Assembly: GCF_000429085.1 (NCBI RefSeq)
Contig: NZ_KE386846.1
Coordinates: 133,898 to 197,897, forward strand
DNA from: Streptomyces flavidovirens DSM 40150
GTDB taxonomy: Bacteria > Actinomycetota > Actinomycetes > Streptomycetales > Streptomycetaceae
DNA: 64,000 nt
Direction of reading: 5' to 3'
Shown here: in pieces, positions 1 through 8,240 of the stretch
How the letters are laid out: the number at the start of each line of letters is the position of its first letter
Numbering within the stretch: position 1 is the first letter of the stretch
Notes under the pieces: generated by a model
Told to the model about the DNA's origin: nothing
Database searches by the model: none
The model's input: only the letters and a program-made list of their open reading frames with translations
Made by a program: the position numbers and the translations under genes

Positions 1-23
1 TCCCCCCTCGGACACCAGCAAGT

Positions 24-50
24 AAAGACCCCAGCTCAGCTGGGGTCTTT
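24..50. terminator. Rho-independent-type terminator hairpin
   Basis: A near-perfect inverted repeat AAAGACCCCAGC / GCTGGGGTCTTT closes on a three-base loop and is followed by a T-rich run. It looks like the terminator of a transcript that lies left of the window. The stem is A/T-flanked on both sides, so it could work in both directions. Confidence 0.85.
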
Positions 51-265
51 TGCTTTTCCGGGGCCGGTTGCGTCCAGTCAGTCCTTGTGGTGGAGCCGGC
101 ACGGCTTCCGCGGGCATCACCGCTCCTTTTCGGCCCCCATTTGCGGAGTACGCCTCAAGCAATCCCCGGCGTCGCTAGCGTCATGTCCGACCACTTGGCG
201 TACGCCGTCAACTCCCGTGGCGCAGGCGCCGCGCGGCGGGAGGCATTCGACACAGGGGAGTACCA

Positions 266-1435
266 GTGATCATCCGCACAGCGATGCGGCAGGCGGCCAT
301 CGCCGCCGCCGTTACGGGGCTGGCCGCGTCCGTCCTCGCGAGCAGCCCGGCGCAGGCCGCGCAGCCCGCGCCCGCCGACGACCAGGCGCTGATCGAAGCC
401 GCCAGGACGTACTTCGCCGGGGAGAACGCCGTCACCGTGGACGGCGCTTCCGCCGCGAACGCGACGCGCAAGGCCGAGAGCCTTGACGTGGCCGCGACCT
501 TCCGCGCCGTACGGGACGACCGGATGGAGGCCCGTGAGCAACTGCACGGCATCAACGAACTGGCCGGCGTGCGGTACTCGGCCGTCGATACGGAACTCAC
601 CCCGGTCGGCCGGGCCCGCACGCAGGGGGACGCCGCGCGCATCAGCGTGCGCGAGCACACGGAGTACACCTTCGCGGGCAGCAAGGACGAGCCGTACAGC
701 TACACCGTGCGGCACGATCTGTCCTTCGCCCGTGCCGACGGCGGCTGGGCCCTCTCGAAGATCACGACGCTGGACGGGCCGGCGAACCTGTCCACGCCGG
801 AGAAGCTCGGCCCGGCGGAGCTGAGGGCGGCCCGGCAGGCGGCCAAGGAGCTCCGTGCGGGGGCTGCACAGGGGAAGAAGCTCACCGACCCGGCGCAGAA
901 GCCGTCTCCCGGCTCCGGGGTGCGTGCGACCGCGGCGTACGACTACACGGCGATGGTGGCCTTCGCCACGAAGTACGCCAAACCAGTACCGAAGGACAAT
1001 GTTCCGTACGAGCGGGACACAAACGACTGCACCAACTTCATCTCGCACGCGCTGAAGGCCGGCGGCTGGGAGCGGGTCCGCGGCTGGTACCGGAGCGACT
1101 CGGCCTGGTGGTACACGGGCAATTCGTGGCCGCTCCCGAAACACAGCTGGACCTGGGGCGGCGCGCCCAACTGGCAGCGTTTCGCACGCGACGAGTCCAA
1201 GCGGGTGTACGAGCTTTCCGGGCCGTCGAGCCTCGCCATCGCGGACGTCGTGCAGTTCGAGATCTTCGGCTACAGCGATCCGGGGCAGCCCGGTCACACC
1301 ATGATGGTCACGGATTTCACGTCCGACTGGATGCCGAAGATGAGCTACCACACCACGGACACGCTCAACAGGCCGCTGAGCGAGATCATCGCCGAGCACA
1401 GCGGCGGTGAGAAGTTCTGGTACTTCCGCACCTGA
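266..1435 (+). CDS. Secreted amidase-domain protein (Amidase_6-like)
   Basis: The product has 389 residues and a typical Sec signal peptide: a short basic start, a hydrophobic Ala/Val-rich core and an AQA-AQ cleavage region near residue 32. A charged middle region with a fold like secreted helper domains precedes the C-terminal half. That half contains YDYTAMVAFATKYA and NDCTNFISHAL, the Cys-containing signature of the putative amidase family Amidase_6 (CHAP/NlpC-like), with a His in the later GQPGHTMMV segment as the likely partner. It is expected to act outside the cell on peptide or amide bonds, possibly in cell-wall material; the substrate is unknown. GTG 266 is preceded by AGGGGAG at a five-base distance. 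A 28-codon upstream reading frame (183-269) ends across this start codon. Confidence 0.8.
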   Translation: MIIRTAMRQAAIAAAVTGLAASVLASSPAQAAQPAPADDQALIEAARTYFAGENAVTVDGASAANATRKAESLDVAATFRAVRDDRMEAREQLHGINELAGVRYSAVDTELTPVGRARTQGDAARISVREHTEYTFAGSKDEPYSYTVRHDLSFARADGGWALSKITTLDGPANLSTPEKLGPAELRAARQAAKELRAGAAQGKKLTDPAQKPSPGSGVRATAAYDYTAMVAFATKYAKPVPKDNVPYERDTNDCTNFISHALKAGGWERVRGWYRSDSAWWYTGNSWPLPKHSWTWGGAPNWQRFARDESKRVYELSGPSSLAIADVVQFEIFGYSDPGQPGHTMMVTDFTSDWMPKMSYHTTDTLNRPLSEIIAEHSGGEKFWYFRT

Positions 1436-1474
1436 GCCGCCGCCGGCGCGGCCGGTACGTCGCGGTGGCCGCCG

Positions 1475-2167
1475 TTACGGGCCGGTCACCGCCGCGCGCA
1501 GTCGCTCCCGGTCCACGGCGCCCTTCCCGCCGTCGGGGCACTCCAGCACGACCCGGCCGTCGTCGCCGAGCGGCAGCGCCTGTTCCGGGGCGAAGTGAAA
1601 GAGGTCCCCTCCCTCTGTGGAGGGGCGGTCCGCCGGGTCGAGGAGCAGCACATAGCGGCCGGGTTCCGGGAGCTGGACCTCCGCCGCCGGGTACCAGACG
1701 GTGACCGGACCGGAGGACGGCACGCCGGCGCCTCCGTACGCCAGGGCGCCGTCGACGTCGAACCGGAAGGCGGAGCTCCGCGTGACGCCGTCGTCCACGT
1801 CGATACGGCCGGCGCGCAGCGTGCCGTACACGGGCCGGTAGCCCTGCTCCTGCCGGTCCCTGATCTTCTGCACCGCGGTCCGCAGGCACTCGGCGGAGGC
1901 GGCCGGGGCCGGTTCGTCGTCGCCGGAGAAGCTCCCCAGGGCCGTGGGGACGGCCACCGCGGCAGCGACGGCGGCGGCCGCGGCCGCCGCCACGGCAAGG
2001 CGACGGCGCAGCAGACCACGCCGGGCACGGGCGGTGAACGCCGCGCCCGGCGCGGGGGCAGGGCTCTGCGCCGGCTCCGCGGCGGCCGCGAGCAGCCGCC
2101 GTACCTGCTCCCTTGCCTGCTCCTCTGCCTCCTCCTCCTCCTCCTTCGGAAGGTGCTGGTCAGTCAT
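1475..2167 (-). CDS. Membrane-anchored protein linked to the ECF sigma factor
   Basis: This 230-residue protein begins with a Glu-rich segment and then an Ala/Pro-rich cytoplasmic part. One transmembrane helix (about residues 56-78) follows, and then an extracytoplasmic domain of about 150 residues that I do not recognise. Its start overlaps the end of the upstream sigma-factor gene by 8 bases, so the two are co-translated. That topology and position fit a regulator or sensor of the sigma factor, as with many anti-sigma factors, but no zinc-binding anti-sigma motif (HxxxCxxC) is visible. The role is therefore inferred from context only. Confidence 0.65.
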   Translation of the reverse strand: MTDQHLPKEEEEEAEEQAREQVRRLLAAAAEPAQSPAPAPGAAFTARARRGLLRRRLAVAAAAAAAVAAAVAVPTALGSFSGDDEPAPAASAECLRTAVQKIRDRQEQGYRPVYGTLRAGRIDVDDGVTRSSAFRFDVDGALAYGGAGVPSSGPVTVWYPAAEVQLPEPGRYVLLLDPADRPSTEGGDLFHFAPEQALPLGDDGRVVLECPDGGKGAVDRERLRAAVTGP

Positions 2168-2729
2168 CGGCGGAACCCCTCTCCGGGTCGAGTGCGGAGG
2201 CGCTGAGGAAGCCGTGGTCGCGCAGGGCGGCCAGGGCGCGGGCGGCGCGGCTCTTGACCGTGCCGGGTGAGCAGCCCAGTACGTCGGCGATCTCCCGCTC
2301 GGTGAGCTGGTGGTAGAAGCGCAGTACGAGAACTGCCCGCTGGGCCGCGGGGAGCGTCCGTAACACCTCGCGAACGGTGACGGCGGTCGTCACCCGGTCC
2401 TCGTGGCCCGGACGAAGGACCTCCGGCACCCGTTCCGCCGGGATCTCCACGTGCCACTTCCGGTGCCGGTCCTTGATCAGCAGCCGGACCATGGTGGTGC
2501 GGGTGTACGCCTCGGCCGCCTCCAGCCGCCCGATCCGGTTCCAGGCGCGGTACGTGCGCAACAACGCCTCCTGGGCCAGATCCTCGGCCCGCGGACGACC
2601 ACCGCCACCGCCGGTCAGCAGCGTGGCCGTACGCAGCAGCGAGCCGTAGCGCGCGGTCATGAAGGCCGTGAACGCCTCATCCCTGCCGTTCCGCATCCCC
2701 TTACGCCCCTCAGTCGCCGGCACCGACAC
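2160..2729 (-). CDS. ECF RNA polymerase sigma factor, SigE-type family
   Basis: The 189-residue product has the two ECF regions. Sigma-2 includes AEDLAQEALLRTYRAWNRI, which contacts core polymerase and the -10 element. Sigma-4 includes LPAAQRAVLVLRFYHQLTER followed by the helix-turn-helix EIADVLGCSPGTVKSRAARA. This pattern matches the streptomycete 'SigE family' of ECF factors. GTG 2729 has GAGGG six bases upstream; an ATG at 2696 with a weaker spacing is an alternative that removes 11 residues. The downstream gene overlaps its stop and encodes a single-pass membrane protein that may control it. Confidence 0.88.
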   Translation of the reverse strand: MSVPATEGRKGMRNGRDEAFTAFMTARYGSLLRTATLLTGGGGGRPRAEDLAQEALLRTYRAWNRIGRLEAAEAYTRTTMVRLLIKDRHRKWHVEIPAERVPEVLRPGHEDRVTTAVTVREVLRTLPAAQRAVLVLRFYHQLTEREIADVLGCSPGTVKSRAARALAALRDHGFLSASALDPERGSADD

Positions 2730-2868
2730 GCGCCACCCTCACTCATCAGAGACGCTGGGGGTGCGGGGAGGTTCCATGCGGTGCGTCATTGGGCGGGCCG
2801 GCGCCGATGAGTTCGCCGCGTCGGTCCGGTCTCTATGAGTACACATCGCTCAAGTGCTGGAGGCACCG

Positions 2869-3348
2869 ATGGTCACCAAGGGATTCACCACGTGTCTGTG
2901 GTTCGACGGGCAGGCGGAAGAGGCCGCGAACCACTACGTCTCGATCTTCAAGGACTCCAGGCTCGGGCGGATCGTCCGCTCCAACGAGGCTCTGCCCAGG
3001 CCCGTCGGTGAGGTTCTGACCGTCGAGTTCGAGGTCAACGGGCAGAAGTTCGTCGCGCTGAACGGCGGGCCCGAGTGCACCTTCAACCAAGCCATCTCGT
3101 TCCAGATCTTCTGCGCCGACCAGGACGAGGTGGACTACTACTGGAGCAAGCTCTCCGACGGGGGCGCGGAAGTCGCCTGTGGCTGGCTGCGGGACAAGTA
3201 CGGGGTGTCCTGGCAGGTCGTCCCCGACGGGCTCATCGAGATGATCAGCGACCCCGATCCGGACAAGGCGAAGCGGTCCACGGAAGCGATGCTCTCGATG
3301 GTCAAGCTCGACGTTGCCGCACTTCGGAGGGCCTACGCGGGGGAGTAG
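2869..3348 (+). CDS. VOC-fold PhnB-like protein
   Basis: The 159-residue protein matches the PhnB/3-demethylubiquinone-methyltransferase-like branch of the VOC superfamily. It opens with TCLWFDGQAEEAANHYVSIF, has the alternating beta pattern of one betaalphabetabetabeta module, and carries the family phrases VALNGGPECTFNQAISF and YGVSWQVVPDGLIEMI. These proteins bind small molecules or metals as dimers; no reaction can be assigned. ATG 2869 is chosen because GGAGG sits five bases upstream; a GTG at 2854 in frame lacks a ribosome site. It is transcribed away from the sigma factor. Confidence 0.85.
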   Translation: MVTKGFTTCLWFDGQAEEAANHYVSIFKDSRLGRIVRSNEALPRPVGEVLTVEFEVNGQKFVALNGGPECTFNQAISFQIFCADQDEVDYYWSKLSDGGAEVACGWLRDKYGVSWQVVPDGLIEMISDPDPDKAKRSTEAMLSMVKLDVAALRRAYAGE

Positions 3349-3705
3349 TCGGCGCGTGTTCTGCGGGGGTGTGGGGAGCCCCGCGCTTTGGGGGCGGTGC
3401 CGCGCCGGGGCGTCTCCTCGGGCGTCGAACGTTCGGGTAGGTGTTGGTTCGTTCGCGGTGGTTGCGTTCAACGCCCTGCGGGGAGCGCCCCGACACGTCC
3501 CCTCCCCAGTGGCGTTGCAGGTGAGGCGGGGGCGGGGCGGCCCCCGGCCCTGTCCAGAGCCGGGTCGGGAGGCCTGGCAGCTTTTTGAGGTCCCCCTTCG
3601 TCACGATCGGGTCTCGCTGTGGGGGTGGGGGCTTGTCTCGTCGTCTGTAATCGATTCCAATCGGGCGTGTAATCGATTTCAAGACCACGAGGAGGTGGTC
3701 CGGCA
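3349..3705 (+). promoter_or_regulatory. Upstream region of the ribose operon
   Basis: This 357-bp gene-free stretch starts with a weak hairpin (GCGGGG 3363-3368 with CCCCGC 3379-3384) that may end the VOC transcript. It continues with very GC-rich sequence in which I see no gene. It ends with the ribose promoter region: TTGTCT at 3633-3638 and TCCAAT at 3656-3661 form a plausible -35/-10 pair with a 17-bp spacer, and two operators overlap and follow the -10. GAGGAGGT at 3689-3696 is the ribosome site of rbsR. Confidence 0.55.
3646..3681 (+). promoter_or_regulatory. Tandem LacI-type operators of the ribose operon
   Basis: TGTAATCGATTCCA (3646-3659) and TGTAATCGATTTCA (3668-3681) are direct repeats differing at one base, each built around the palindrome AATCGATT. 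Their starts are 22 bp apart, close to two helical turns, so two repressor dimers could sit on the same face of the DNA. They lie just upstream of a LacI-family gene and are far more AT-rich than their surroundings, which makes RbsR the obvious ligand. Binding itself is inferred. Confidence 0.8.
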
Positions 3706-4722
3706 GTGGCGAGCATCAAAGATGTCGCGGCTGAGGCAGGCGTGTCCGTTGCCACGGTCTCGCGTGTTCTCAACAGTCATCCGTCGGTCAGTCCCGGCGC
3801 GCGCGCCCGGGTCCTGGCCGCCGTCGACACGCTCGGCTACCGGCCCAACGCCGTGGCCCGCTCCCTGCGCACCGACCAGACGCGCACCCTCGGGCTGGTC
3901 ATCAGCGACGTACTCAATCCGTACTTCACCGCGCTGGCCCGGTCCGTGGAGGAAGCGGCGCGTGCGCTCGGCTACAGCGTCATCATCGGGAACGCCGACG
4001 AACGGCCCGAGTTGCAGGACCACCACGTCCGTACGCTCCTCGACCGCCGGATCGACGGGCTCCTCGTGTCGCCCGCCGACGGAAGCTCGCCGCAGGTACG
4101 TGACGCGGCGCGCGGCGGCACGCCCATGGTGTTCGTGGACCGCTGGATTCCGGGAGTGGACGTACCCGTGGTGCGTGCGGACGGCTGTCCCGCCGTACGC
4201 GATCTGGTCGCTCATCTGTACGGTCTTGGCCACCGCAAGCTCGCCATCATCGCCGGACCGGCGGCCACCACCACCGGCCGTGAGCGCGTCGAAGCCTTCC
4301 GCGAGGCTCTGGCGGAGCATGGGCTGCCGCTGCCTGATGCCTACATCGGCCAGGGCGACTTCCAGGCCGACAGCGGGCGGCGGGCGACGGAGCGGTTCCT
4401 CGGCCTGGGCGAACCGCCCGAAGTGGTCTTCGCCGCCGACAACCTGATGGCGCTCGGCGCTCTGGACGCCATCCGCGCGCGCGGCATGCGGGTTCCGCGG
4501 GACATCGGGCTCGCCGCCTTCGACGACATCCCGTGGTTCCTCCACACCGATCCGCCGATCACCGCGATCTCCCAGCCGACCGGCGAGCTGGGCCGAGCCG
4601 CCGTACGGGCCCTGGTCGACGTCATCGAGGGCCGGCCCCCGCAGTCCGTCACCCTTCCCGCCCGTCTCGTCGTACGCCGGTCCTGCGGCGAGAGCGAGCA
4701 GAGTCAGAGGAGCGATCTGTGA
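3706..4722 (+). CDS. rbsR: LacI-family repressor of ribose uptake
   Basis: The 338-residue protein has the LacI N-terminal helix-turn-helix (DVAAEAGVSVATVSRVLN, residues 6-23) and the hinge-helix region with YRPNAVARSLR. A periplasmic-binding-protein-like sugar domain follows, with VFVDRWIPGVD and AADNLMALGALDAIRARGM. As first gene of the ribose operon it should repress that operon from the two operators just upstream and be released by ribose or a derivative. GTG 3706 has GAGGAGGT nine bases upstream. Its stop overlaps the GTG of the ATPase gene (4719), giving a GTGA junction and likely translational coupling. Confidence 0.88.
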   Translation: MASIKDVAAEAGVSVATVSRVLNSHPSVSPGARARVLAAVDTLGYRPNAVARSLRTDQTRTLGLVISDVLNPYFTALARSVEEAARALGYSVIIGNADERPELQDHHVRTLLDRRIDGLLVSPADGSSPQVRDAARGGTPMVFVDRWIPGVDVPVVRADGCPAVRDLVAHLYGLGHRKLAIIAGPAATTTGRERVEAFREALAEHGLPLPDAYIGQGDFQADSGRRATERFLGLGEPPEVVFAADNLMALGALDAIRARGMRVPRDIGLAAFDDIPWFLHTDPPITAISQPTGELGRAAVRALVDVIEGRPPQSVTLPARLVVRRSCGESEQSQRSDL

Positions 4723-6272
4723 GCAGCCAGGACGAGTTGCTGCGCATCGAAGGCATACGCAAGACCTTCCCCGGCGTCGTGGCGCTCGACTCCGTCGACT
4801 TCGATCTGCGGCGCGGTGAAGTCCATGTGCTGCTCGGTGAGAACGGCGCCGGAAAGAGCACGCTGATCAAGATGCTGTCCGGTGCCTACCGGCCCGACAG
4901 CGGCCGGATCCTCGTGGGAGGGGAGGAAGTCCGCGTTCACGGTGCGCAGGACGCCGAGCGGCTGGGTATCGCCACCATTTATCAGGAGTTCAACCTGGTG
5001 CCCGAGCTGACCGTCGCCGAGAACATCTTTCTCGGCCGTCAGCCCCGGCGCTTCGGGATGATCGACCGCAAGCGGATGGAGGCCGACGCGGAGGAGCTGC
5101 TGCGCCGGGTGGGCGTGGACGTCTCGCCGAGGGTCCTGGTGCGCGAACTGGGCATCGCGCGGCTCCAGATGGTGGAGATCGCCAAGGCGCTGAGTCTTGA
5201 GGCGCGCGTCCTGATCATGGACGAGCCGACTGCCGTACTGACCAGCGAGGAAGTGGACAAGCTCTTCCGGATCGTGCGGCAACTGCGCGAGGACGGGGTG
5301 GGTGTGGTCTTCATTACCCATCACCTGGAGGAGATCGCGGCCCTCGGCGACCGGGTCACCGTTTTGCGTGACGGTCGCAGTATCGGCCAGGTGCCCGCGT
5401 CCACGTCCGAGGACGAGCTCGTACGGCTGATGGTCGGGCGCAGTATCGAGCAGCAGTATCCGCGGGAACGCCCGGAGGCGGCCGGTGACGCGCTGCTGTC
5501 CGTCCGGGGACTGACGCGCGGTGGCGTCTTTCATGACGTCAGCTTCGATGTGCGGGCGGGTGAGGTCGTCGGTCTCGCCGGGCTCGTCGGCGCCGGACGC
5601 ACCGAGGTCGTACGGGCGGTCTTCGGCGCCGACCCCTACGACGCCGGGAGCGTCGCGGTGCGCGGCGAGCGGCTGGGGAAGGGGGATGTGAACGCCGCCA
5701 TGGGCGCCGGGATCGGGCTCGTACCCGAGGACCGCAAGGGGCAGGGGCTGGTGCTCGACGCCTCCGTGCAGGACAACCTGGGCCTGGTCACGCTGCGTTC
5801 GGCCACGCGTGGCGGACTCGTGGACCTCAAGGGGCAGCGCGCGGCCGCCGCCCGGATCGCCGAGCAGTTGGGCGTACGGATGGCGGGCCTCGGCCAGCAT
5901 GTCCGCACGCTTTCGGGTGGCAACCAGCAGAAGGTGGTCATCGGGAAGTGGCTGCTCGCCGGCGCCTTGGTGCTGATCCTCGACGAGCCGACGCGCGGCA
6001 TCGACGTCGGCGCCAAGGTCGAGATCTACCAGCTCATCAATGAGCTGACGGCCTCCGGGCACGCCGTCCTGATGATCTCCAGCGACCTGCCCGAAGTCCT
6101 CGGCATGAGCGACCGGGTGCTGGTCATGGCCCAGGGCCGGATCGCCGGCGAACTCCCCGCGCACGAAGCGACCCAGGACGCGGTGATGGCGCTCGCCGTC
6201 AGCGCCCCGGCCGCCGGCGCCCCGAACCCGAACGGAACGAAGAACGAAGTGGAGGGCTCCCGTGGCCACTGA
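4719..6272 (+). CDS. rbsA: Ribose ABC transporter ATP-binding protein
   Basis: This 517-residue protein has two ABC domains in tandem, the usual layout for RbsA/MglA-type sugar importers. The first domain has a canonical Walker A (GENGAGKST), a degenerate signature (LGIARLQMVEIAKAL) and Walker B LIMDEPTAVL. The second has an atypical P-loop (GLVGAGRTE), the strong signature LSGGNQQKVVIGKWL and Walker B LILDEPTRGID. Family knowledge suggests that one site is catalytically weak. The start is GTG 4719, overlapping the rbsR stop, with AGAGGAG upstream. An open frame continues further upstream but lies inside rbsR. Its end overlaps the next gene by 11 bases. Confidence 0.93.
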   Translation: MSSQDELLRIEGIRKTFPGVVALDSVDFDLRRGEVHVLLGENGAGKSTLIKMLSGAYRPDSGRILVGGEEVRVHGAQDAERLGIATIYQEFNLVPELTVAENIFLGRQPRRFGMIDRKRMEADAEELLRRVGVDVSPRVLVRELGIARLQMVEIAKALSLEARVLIMDEPTAVLTSEEVDKLFRIVRQLREDGVGVVFITHHLEEIAALGDRVTVLRDGRSIGQVPASTSEDELVRLMVGRSIEQQYPRERPEAAGDALLSVRGLTRGGVFHDVSFDVRAGEVVGLAGLVGAGRTEVVRAVFGADPYDAGSVAVRGERLGKGDVNAAMGAGIGLVPEDRKGQGLVLDASVQDNLGLVTLRSATRGGLVDLKGQRAAAARIAEQLGVRMAGLGQHVRTLSGGNQQKVVIGKWLLAGALVLILDEPTRGIDVGAKVEIYQLINELTASGHAVLMISSDLPEVLGMSDRVLVMAQGRIAGELPAHEATQDAVMALAVSAPAAGAPNPNGTKNEVEGSRGH

Positions 6273-8214
6273 CACGCTCAAGAGCACGACGGGCGCGAGC
6301 GCCGCGAGTACGGTCCGCCGCATCCTGCTCGACAACGGCGCGCTGAGCGCCCTGGTGGTGCTGGTGGTGGCGATGTCGCTGCTCTCCGGCGACTTCCTGA
6401 CCACCCAGAATCTGTTGAACGTGGGGGTGCAGGCCGCCGTCACCGCGATTCTCGCGTTCGGTGTCACCTTCGTCATCGTCTCGGCGGGCATCGACCTGTC
6501 GGTCGGTTCGGTGGCCGCGCTCTCGGCAACCGTCCTCGCCTGGACGGCCACGTCCGAAGGCGTCCCGGTGTGGATCGCGGTGATCCTCGCTGTCGGTACG
6601 GGCATCGCCTGCGGTCTCGTCAACGGAGCCCTCGTCTCGTACGGCAAACTCCCGCCGTTCATCGCCACCCTGGCCATGCTCTCGATCGGCCGCGGCCTGT
6701 CCCTGGTCATCTCGCAGGGCAGCCCGATCCCCTTCCCCGAGTCCGTGTCGGTACTGGGCGACACGATCGGCGGGTGGCTGCCGGTGCCAGTTGTTGTCAT
6801 GGTGGTGATGGGACTTGTCACCGCGCTCGTTCTCGGGCGTACGTACATCGGACGTTCCATGTACGCGATCGGCGGCAACGAGGAAGCCGCCCGGCTCTCG
6901 GGCCTGCGCGTGAAGCGGCAGAAGCTCGTCATCTACGCCCTGTCCGGTCTCTTCGCCGCCGTCGCCGGCATCGTCCTCGCGTCCCGGCTGGTCTCCGCGC
7001 AGCCGCAGGCCGCGCAGGGTTACGAACTCGACGCGATCGCCGCGGTCGTCATCGGCGGCGCCAGCCTGGCGGGCGGCGTCGGCAAGGCGTCCGGCACCCT
7101 GATCGGCGCGCTCATACTCGCCGTACTCCGCAACGGCCTCAACCTGCTGTCCGTTTCGGCGTTCTGGCAGCAGGTCGTCATCGGTGTCGTCATCGCGCTC
7201 GCCGTGCTGCTGGACACGCTGCGGCGGCGGGCAGGTGGCGGGTCGGCAGCTCCCGCGGCGTCCTCCGGTGCGTCCGGGAACGGTCGCAGGGGGGCGGCGA
7301 AGCTCGGTATCGCCGCGGTGTGCGTGGCTGTCGTCGTCGCAGGCGTGTCCTACTTCAACTCCGGCTCCTCCGGTACGACTACCAAGGTCGGGATGTCACT
7401 CTCCACCCTGAACAACCCCTTCTTCGTACAGATGAAGGCGGGCGCGCAGGCAGAGGCCGAAGACTCCGGTATCGACCTGACGGTGACGGACGCGCAGAAC
7501 GACGCCTCTCAGCAGGCCAACCAGCTCCAGAACTTCACCGGCGAGGGCGTGAAGTCGATCATCGTCAATCCCGTGGACTCGGACGCGGCGGGGCCGGCGG
7601 TACGGGCCGCCAACAAGGCCGGCATCCCGGTGGTCGCCGCCGACCGTGGCGTCAACAAGGCCGACACCGCCGCACTCGTCGCCTCCGACAACGTCGCGGG
7701 CGGCAAGCTCGCCGCGAAGGCGCTGGCGGAGAAGCTCGGCGGCAAGGGAGAGATCGCCGTGCTCCAGGGCACGGCCGGTACCTCCGCGAGCCGCGAGCGT
7801 GGCAAGGGCTTCGCCGAGGGGCTCCGGGCGTATCCGGGGATCAAGGTCGTCGCCCGGCAGCCCGCGGACTTCGACCGCACCAAGGGCCTGGACGTCATGA
7901 CCAACCTGCTTCAGTCCAGCCCCCGGATCACCGGTGTCTTCGCCGAGAACGACGAGATGGCGCTCGGCGCGGTCAAGGCGCTCGGCAGCAAGGCGGGGAA
8001 GTCTGTGCACGTCGTCGGATTCGACGGGACTCCGGACGGTCTCAAGGCCGTCGGGGCCGGCACGCTCTACGCCTCCGTGGCGCAGCAGCCGAGGGAACTC
8101 GGGAGGATCGCCGTCCAGAACGCAGTCGAGGCGGCGCGGGGCAAGAAGGTCGACAGCGTGGTAAAGGTGCCGGTCAAGGTCGTGACGAAGAAGAACGTCG
8201 CCGACTTCTCGTGA
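6262..8214 (+). CDS. rbsCB: Fused ribose permease and substrate-binding protein (RbsC-RbsB)
   Basis: One 650-residue chain carries two transporter parts. Residues about 20-321 form an RbsC-type permease with multiple membrane helices and the family phrases SAGIDLSVGSVAALS and GGASLAGGVGKASGTLIGA. A Gly/Ser/Ala/Arg linker (322-346) leads to one more membrane helix (347-365). Residues from about 373 onward form an RbsB-type sugar-binding protein (STLNNPFFVQMKAG, IVNPVDSDAAGPA, FAENDEMALGA, VGFDGTPDG). No signal peptidase site or lipobox precedes the binding domain, so it should stay tethered to the outer face of the membrane. GTG 6262 follows GGAGGG and lies inside the rbsA end. There is no separate rbsC or rbsB gene nearby. 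Confidence 0.93.
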   Translation: MATDTLKSTTGASAASTVRRILLDNGALSALVVLVVAMSLLSGDFLTTQNLLNVGVQAAVTAILAFGVTFVIVSAGIDLSVGSVAALSATVLAWTATSEGVPVWIAVILAVGTGIACGLVNGALVSYGKLPPFIATLAMLSIGRGLSLVISQGSPIPFPESVSVLGDTIGGWLPVPVVVMVVMGLVTALVLGRTYIGRSMYAIGGNEEAARLSGLRVKRQKLVIYALSGLFAAVAGIVLASRLVSAQPQAAQGYELDAIAAVVIGGASLAGGVGKASGTLIGALILAVLRNGLNLLSVSAFWQQVVIGVVIALAVLLDTLRRRAGGGSAAPAASSGASGNGRRGAAKLGIAAVCVAVVVAGVSYFNSGSSGTTTKVGMSLSTLNNPFFVQMKAGAQAEAEDSGIDLTVTDAQNDASQQANQLQNFTGEGVKSIIVNPVDSDAAGPAVRAANKAGIPVVAADRGVNKADTAALVASDNVAGGKLAAKALAEKLGGKGEIAVLQGTAGTSASRERGKGFAEGLRAYPGIKVVARQPADFDRTKGLDVMTNLLQSSPRITGVFAENDEMALGAVKALGSKAGKSVHVVGFDGTPDGLKAVGAGTLYASVAQQPRELGRIAVQNAVEAARGKKVDSVVKVPVKVVTKKNVADFS

Positions 8215-8240
8215 CCGTGAACAGCGAAGGCAGGACACGA

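Noticed and set aside
4704..6932. 742-codon minus-strand frame opposite rbsA/rbsCB
   Set aside because: The opposite strand has complete RbsA motifs; the antisense product shows no family pattern.
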